A DNA stretch of 32,275 nucleotides from Oehlia diaphana (taxonomy: Eukaryota; Glomeromycota; Glomeromycetes; Glomerales; Glomeraceae): positions 237,742-270,016 of the forward strand of contig QZLH01000014.1 in assembly GCA_003833135.1 (NCBI GenBank). Reading direction: 5' to 3'. The notes beneath the pieces were generated by a model. It was given only the letters and a program-made list of their open reading frames with translations. It made no database searches and had not been told where the DNA came from. Every line of letters begins with the position of its first letter. Position 1 is the first letter of the stretch. Shown piece after piece: positions 22,262 to 32,275 of the stretch. The position numbers were made by a program, and so were the translations under genes.

Positions 22262-23770
22262 TGAAAAAAAAAGAAATATAAACTTAATAATCTACCTCAA
22301 TTGTTATCAATCGATTTGGTGTTAAAGAAACCTTCATCGTTTGATTGCTAGAAATCAACGTTTCAAAACTCTTCATTTTTTCTCTATTATCCTCCTAACA
22401 ATCAAACACAATTGTGTTGAAATATACTTTAAATCTCTGAATTTCGATAATAAGACAATCTATATATTATTGCGAACCTTTGACCTACCATACTCGATAC
22501 ATTTCTTAAATCTGGTTCCTTGTCTCCTTGTCTTTGTAAGCTCTGCATACTTTTAGTTGAACGCATACCTACATTTTTATGTTCTGAACTGTGTCTACCA
22601 TAATCGCTTAGTGATTTAACCGGGGAAGTAGGCCAACCATTACCAAGCTCATCCAAAGATGCTTGTCTAATTCCCCCATTATATGAACTAGACTTAGTGG
22701 GACTACGTGGAGTGGAAGATTGTATATATCCTAAAAAATTATACAAATCGGATGATATTGGTATAATGGTATAAACACACCGAAAAAATCTTGATTAATA
22801 TTTCAGTTTACCACTTTTAGGTAAGTGTGTTGATAACTGAGAGGTAGTAGAAGAATTGTATTCATTACCATCTGTTAATAATATTAAATTGCATGTTAAT
22901 TACATTACATGAAAATATCACAACTTTAGGAAAAATGAACATACTTGTAGTACTTTCACGTTGTGACTATAATATATTAAATAAATTAATTAAATATATG
23001 TTAGCTAATTATATTAAAAAATCTAACCAATTAATTAGGTAACTAATTCACTTATTCGCTAATTCACCAATCCACTAATCGCAAGCATTTAACTTGACGT
23101 AGATGTAATAATTACATAATCTAGGTAGAATATTTTGATAAATTACCTCCATTTGTTCTTTTAAATTTGTCCTTCTGAATAAAGGAAAAATTTGAGAATC
23201 TTCAGAAAGAGCAGAATAAACCTCTTGTGATCTAGCAACTTCCACACCTTGCTTTTCAGAAGCCTTTGCAACTAATATTAATATATATTCACCAACATAT
23301 TCCAAAACAGCAGTCAAATAAATAGCTAAGCTTGGAGCAATATGTATCCCTTCGGATGCATATAGGTCAGGTACAGAATCAGGATCACGATCATCAGCGC
23401 CTCGTTCACCAAGAGTACTAAAGAATTGACATTTAACTCTAAATTGTTCAAATACTTTTTGTAAGGGAAAAGGATTAATTTCTATAGTTTTTTCTTTTGT
23501 GTGATCAGAGTTACCACTTTCAACATAAGTTTTTAACTCGAGTTCGGCTTCAACTATAGCATTTTTACCCAAACTGGTTGGTAAAACTTGACTAATGGCA
23601 TCTTTTATTCTAATCAGGTCTAAAGACCTAGCTGAATCTATTAGGAAATATAAGAATTCATCAAGGAAATTATTTATTGCCGATAAGGCTTCAGATGAGA
23701 TGCGGTAAGGAGCAACGTCTGCTATAATGGCGTTGGCTGCCCGTTGAGAAATATAAAGAGTGTCTAGCAT
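20089..23770 (-). CDS. Histone-fold-containing protein with long disordered acidic/Ser-rich tail
   Basis: Exon 1 (23770-23147, 208 codons) encodes a folded N-terminus. Residues about 8-75 (ISQRAANAIIADVAPYRIS onward) and about 140-175 (LAIYLTAVLEYVGEYILILV) resemble two histone-fold helices sets, the second H2A-like. My further exons are 22966-22945, 22871-22812 and 22730-22489, perhaps 22394-22296, then a last exon from 22191 (or 22219) to TAA at 20089. The product is about 1015-1050 aa. The tail is Ser/Asn-rich with an SH3-ligand-like PPVPKPRPDP. Two acidic-basic modules end SLWEFLKNTSP and LIDFLSTSPP. Four 16-22-residue repeats lie near 20395-20620, and the C-terminus is acidic. Homologues in other fungi are, as I recall, sometimes labelled Rid1-like GTPase-binding; unverified. 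Nuclear or cell-polarity role cannot be decided from sequence. Confidence 0.75.
20395..20620 (-). repeat. Four imperfect 16-22-residue repeats within the histone-fold protein
   Basis: On the minus strand the protein reads EVVQTKPEKIVISKESIHNK, then AVVQTKSKGVILSKELVQNK, then two shorter versions (EVAQKELMVSNEYTQN and EIVQIKSKEAIEPVQNN). The clear units are 60 bp. The pattern points to recent internal duplication in a disordered region and is useful as a length-polymorphic marker. Confidence 0.75.
22230..22260. repeat. AAAAG microsatellite within an intron
   Basis: An A-run followed by about four gaaaa units lies in the intron just before the last exon of the histone-fold gene. On the coding strand it gives a very long pyrimidine tract ahead of the AAAAG and GGGCAG acceptor candidates. 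Confidence 0.8.
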
Positions 23771-24687
23771 AAGAGAAGGTAAAAGGCGGAAAGGAAGGAT
23801 AAGTCGGAATTAAGATCGTTTAATGGAGGTATTAAATAAAGCTTTATTAACGCTACTTATTTCTTATTACTAAAAATAAAATATATGCCTATTTACACAT
23901 AAAAGATCAAAGTTAAATCAAAGTTGAACTATATCTTTCTTATATGAAACTCTTTAAAAAACAAATTAGGTTTATTTAGGTTATTTACGTATTGTTGCGG
24001 GGGATGGCTCTCGTAGTAATTAACGTTTACTTACTCTTTGTAGAATCAACAGTCATGTTTTAACGGAATTGTATAGTTTGTTTATACATAAAGGGAACCA
24101 CGTTTTTGAAGTGTGGCGAAATTTTTTTTTTTTACTGTAAGTCAATAGAAAAAGAATGAATAATTAAAAGAAAAAAAAAACCGTAATTGAAAAACATGGT
24201 AACTCCAATAATTAAATCAAATAATTAAAATTATTTACACAAACGCAGGTATAATAACACAAATTTTATGATAAACAAGCAAGTTTAACGATTAACAATA
24301 AATGTAAATCCGCTCGACAATTAACAAAATTAATAACTTTCTTCTGACGAATCACATGTAAACAAGGTTGCCAACTCTTATGGAATTTATTTTTGCCATG
24401 TGTTTATTTATCAATCATTATTTGCCCAATTCAACTTGAACAACTGTGCCAAGCATTTAACTTAACAAAGTAATAATTTATTTTCTCCGATTGGTTCATA
24501 TATTTTTAAGTTTATAAGTAAGCGAAAATTACAACCTTTGAAAGAATTCATTGAGAATTATTCTATTAAATTTCCTTAATAAGTATAGACTCCAGATTTC
24601 TCATTTAATCATTTAATGGCCCTATTTAAGAGTATTATTTTATTATTAAATCATTAAAATGATCTTATAAATCCCAAATAATTTAAC
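23771..24687. other. Intergenic region; promoter of the histone-fold gene
   Basis: No coding sequence is supported. It separates the start of the histone-fold gene from the stop of the YCII gene. A slightly GC-richer patch (about 23995-24030, ttgcgggggatggctctcg) stands out but matches nothing I recognise. ATCACATG occurs at 24351-24358. Confidence 0.5.
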
Positions 24688-25171
24688 TTACATTTTAAAT
24701 GGTGAAATCTCATATTTCTCCCATACTTTATTGATAACATAAGGATCTTGCTCAATTTCTTTCCTAATCTGTTCCTCATTCTCCGCCTCAAATATAAATA
24801 AACTTCCTACCATTTTCCCCTCCCCGCTACTCACAACATTTGGTTCTTGATTTTCTAAAATTGCTCCTCCTGCGATAATAAATCCTCGTTCTTTTGCTAA
24901 TTTAGCTTTCTCCAAATGTTCTTCTCGAACTGATAATCTACGTGAATACGCTTCTGCATCTTTATAATCTTTTGCCAACAACAAAAATTGCTTCCTTCCT
25001 ATAAAGCGTAAAATCGTCACAACATTTAATATAAACAAAAAATAATAAACAATAACGCTTACCAACCAAATTACTTGAGAAATTTCTTTTATTTATAAAC
25101 TTTGTCGAGCACAGCCTTCCAAAACACCAGCCTGCATCGGAGAAAAGCGCTACTCGTCTTGAAAATATCAT
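24688..25171 (-). CDS. YCII-domain (YciI-like) protein, probably mitochondrial
   Basis: Exon 1 is 25171-25063 (MIFSRRVALFSDAGWCFGRL onward), then a 64-bp intron (GTAAGC...TTATAG), then exon 2 24998-24688. The junction splits a Gly codon (SSNLVG then RKQFLLL). The product is 139 aa. Residues 38-139 match the YCII/YciI fold: FLLLAKDY at the first strand, REEHLEKAKLAKERG with the conserved His, IIAGGAIL, MVGSLFIFEAENEEQI and the diagnostic DPYVINKVWEKYEISPFK near the end. YciI proteins are small ferredoxin-like enzymes or binding proteins of mostly unknown substrate. The Arg/Ser-rich, acid-poor first 35 residues resemble a mitochondrial presequence. It lies 243 bp downstream of the demethylase gene stop, same strand. 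Confidence 0.9.
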
Positions 25172-25250
25172 GTTTACAAAAGAATAAGTATTTTATTTTA
25201 CTACACAGCAAAAGATTTTCGGTGATCATCCCATATATATTATATAATAA

Positions 25251-25263
25251 TACGTCACGTGAT
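25251..25263 (-). promoter_or_regulatory. Overlapping CRE-like and E-box palindrome upstream of the YCII gene
   Basis: TACGTCACGTGAT lies about 80 bp upstream of the YCII start codon. It combines a CRE/ATF-type half (ACGTCA) with a CACGTG E-box, the core bound by fungal bHLH factors. Placement in a 243-bp gap between genes makes a role plausible; no direct proof. Confidence 0.35.
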
Positions 25264-25413
25264 GGTTGAATGAAAAGATGTCCGCAATATTACACTTTAA
25301 TAATTTTTTGTGATTATATTGATTATAATGCAAAAAACTGACAAATAAACAATCAAATAGTAAGGTTTAAATTTATAAATTATCTACTCATTACAGAAAT
25401 TTTATTTTACTGA

Positions 25414-30359
<4,946 letters not shown>

Positions 30360-30645
30360 CTAGCTGTAGCCTGCTGTTTCGCATCAGGTTATTCAGGTTG
30401 GTGTTATAACAATTAATAAATTGAAATAAACGTGACAATGAAAATGAATTTAATGTATACACATGACAATGATAATCTTTATAAATACACATGATAAAGA
30501 TAATCAAAATCGGAAAAAGAGAAAAAAAGAACTTGTACAAATTCATATGTGGGCTCACTTTTTACACAATAAATTTTCTTGGTAAAAATTTTCGTAAAAG
30601 GTAAAAAAATGGTATTATATTATAATATACAAAAATATACATTTC

Positions 30646-32040
30646 TTAAGCAAACATTTCCTTATAAACTACATTCCAAGTGCGACCTTTCTGAGATTTC
30701 ACACTACCGTTATCTATAAGAACCTTAATGTTCTGATATGAAGTGATTCTCGATAATGCAACATACAGTTGACCATGAGAAAAAACAGGTTGCGGCAAAT
30801 AAAGACCAACCTGGCTTAAGGTTTGACCCTGGGTTTTATTAATAGTCAGAGAAAAAGTCACACGAATGGAAAACTGATGACGTTTAAGAATAAATGGCAA
30901 GTTACTGTCAGAAGGGCTTAGTATCATTCGAGAGATAAAAATACGGCTGTCCACATAAGATCCAGAGATAATTTCGGCCTCAATTACTTTGTTCTGAAAA
31001 GCACGACATATAATCTTAGTTCTATTACACAGACCTTGAGATAGTGCCAAGTTTCGTAATAAGATAATCAGCGTTCCTACTTTCAATTTCAATTCACCAG
31101 AAGAAACATCAGGAATTTTTAAGGATCTTAAAAACTCAAGTGAATAAATATACTTGAGGTTGGAACATATTGCTTTCTTCAGATAAATCTACAGAGTCAG
31201 CACTTGGATAGATTGTTAAATCACCAGGTAATCGATCTAATACTAGCTCAGAAATCTTTTCAACATCAATATTTTTAGGCATCAAGATTGCTTTTCTGAC
31301 CATATAATTCACATTTTCATAATTCTCAATCAATCATGGATAAACAAAATTAATAAGTGCTAGTAAACCTTCTTCAGTCATCATCAAATCCAAAGGTAGG
31401 TTTATACTATCTTCTGTATCAGGAACAATAGAATAATTACCATTAACAATATCCAAAAGAAATTTCGCAAATTTCTTTTGCTTTATAGTCTCCTGTGGAT
31501 CAAGATCTTGATTTGTCTTATATTAATAGTTAATTTCATTACATTCAAGTGTTTCCATAAAAAAGAGCGAGTCAAGCATAATGAGACAACATCTGCCTGA
31601 AGGGAACGTAGTATGACTGGTAAAACCTGCCTAAAACCACCTCCAAATACAAAAACTTTTCCACCAAAAGGCTTATCAATGCAAGTAATATCATGTAAAG
31701 TCCTATTCACAGCTTCAAACAAGAACTTATGTAGCATTGGAGTTTCATTCCAGACGAAAAACTTTGATGCATTGATCAATTGGGCTTCTCTACTTCTTCG
31801 GGAAATATTGCAGGTTGAAAGTTCATGTAATTTCAGAGGAATTTTAAAGCGAAAATGGGCTGTTCTTTCACTATCGATTAAAAGTGCTGAAATCCCTGAA
31901 AAAGCTACAGCCAAAACTATTTCTCCATGTGATCTAATAGTTGCCAGCAAGGTATTATACAAAAAGGTCTTACTGGTACCACCAGGACCATCAACAAAGA
32001 AGCAGTTACATGTATTATCAATAGAAGATAAAACATAAAG
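30646..32040 (-). pseudogene. PIF1-type Helitron helicase, degenerate
   Basis: The readable protein begins near 32040 (SSIDNTCNCFFVDGPGG) and ends at 30646. Motifs in order: Walker A GPGGTSKT (normally GTGKT), AVAFSGISALLI, motif II FFVWNETPMLHKF (normally WDEAPM, so Asp to Asn), GGGFRQVLPVI (normally GGDFRQ), INIRQ, then FSLTINKTQGQTL and FSHGQLYVALSR near the C-terminus. Frameshifts lie near 31525 and 31138 and a TGA stop near 31334. Three ATP-site motifs are altered, so the protein would be inactive even if frame were whole. It is the C-terminal half of a RepHel protein; the N-terminal half is cut off by tandem repeats at about 32040. Confidence 0.88.
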
Positions 32041-32045
32041 ATGTT

Positions 32046-32220
32046 AGCCGTAATTGATTTGTCGATGCCGTAATATTATGGTATACAGCATTACAGTTAT
32101 GACACTTTTCGTAATACTGTAATTAGTCTGTAATGCTGTAATTATGCTATAATACTGTAATTAGGCCGTAATGCTATAATTAGGTCGTAATGCTATAATT
32201 AGGCTGTAAAGTCGTAATTT
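32046..32220. repeat. 19-bp tandem repeat interrupting the Helitron helicase
   Basis: The last three units are exact 19-mers in register: GGCCGTAATGCTATAATTA (32164-32182), GGTCGTAATGCTATAATTA (32183-32201) and a diverged copy (32202-32220). Upstream, related cgtaatactgtaatta-type units continue back to about 32046, where helicase coding sequence stops. CpG-to-TpG differences separate units. Confidence 0.75.
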
Positions 32221-32275
32221 TTAATACTATAAAAATTTAAAACAAAAGTAATGAATTATAAAAGTAAAATTACAA

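Larger units (their letters stand above)
30360..32275 (-). mobile_element. Helitron, 3' part (5' end lies outside the window or is lost)
   Basis: The minus-strand 3' end reads CCTGATGCGAAACAGCAGG, a 7-bp hairpin with one mismatch and a 5-nt loop, then CTACAG and CTAG, followed by T. Hairpin plus CTRR before T is the Helitron 3' signature. The terminus is base 30360. Upstream on the same strand lies the PIF1-type helicase pseudogene. The Rep/HUH endonuclease half is not in the window. Confidence 0.8.

Noticed and set aside
31613..32038. 141-codon plus-strand ORF
   Set aside because: It is antisense to the PIF1 helicase pseudogene, whose motifs are on the minus strand.

Overview
The window looks like nuclear DNA of a fungus, most likely a Glomeromycotina (arbuscular mycorrhizal, Rhizophagus-like) genome. 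Reasons: very high A+T outside genes, short GT-AG introns of about 60-180 bp, several eukaryotic transposon families in decay, and chromatin-type genes of fungal character. The organism call is an inference; no marker gene fixes it.

The left and centre (about 2.1-17 kb) are a transposon graveyard. A 49-bp tandem repeat (2147-2286) is followed by two oppositely oriented 244-bp hAT-like MITEs (2400-2643 and 2956-3199), each with 8-bp target duplications. Next come a C2H2-like ORF broken by one stop (3419-4054, +) and, convergent with it, a roughly 727-codon transposase-like pseudogene (7591 to 4157, -). A 1164-bp non-autonomous hAT-like element (5185-6348) is nested in that pseudogene and carries a tandem array of exon-like cores. 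A 3.0-kb DNA transposon with terminal inverted repeats (12011-15054) holds a 732-codon DDE transposase frame with nine in-frame stops and no frameshift. Weak coding remnants lie at 10.8-12.0 kb and 15.8-16.8 kb.

The gene block (20.1-28.5 kb) holds three apparently functional genes, all on the minus strand. These are a KDM4/Rph1-type JmjN-JmjC histone demethylase with an extended PHD finger (28500 to 25414, nine exons, 772 aa by my splicing), a YCII-domain protein with a presequence-like N-terminus (25171 to 24688, two exons, 139 aa), and a large fungal protein with a histone-fold N-terminus and a long disordered tail (23770 to 20089). For the first two genes every reconstructed junction keeps frame; the third has one ambiguous junction.

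The right end is a degenerate Helitron: a PIF1-type helicase pseudogene (32040 to 30646) and, on the same strand, a hairpin plus CTAG 3' terminus at 30360. A 19-bp tandem repeat interrupts the helicase near 32040.

The unifying observation is that decay of the repeats is dominated by C-to-T/G-to-A transitions, with CpG almost erased in one MITE copy and stops arising without frameshifts, next to genes that are clean. This suggests methylation-linked or RIP-like mutation of repeats.
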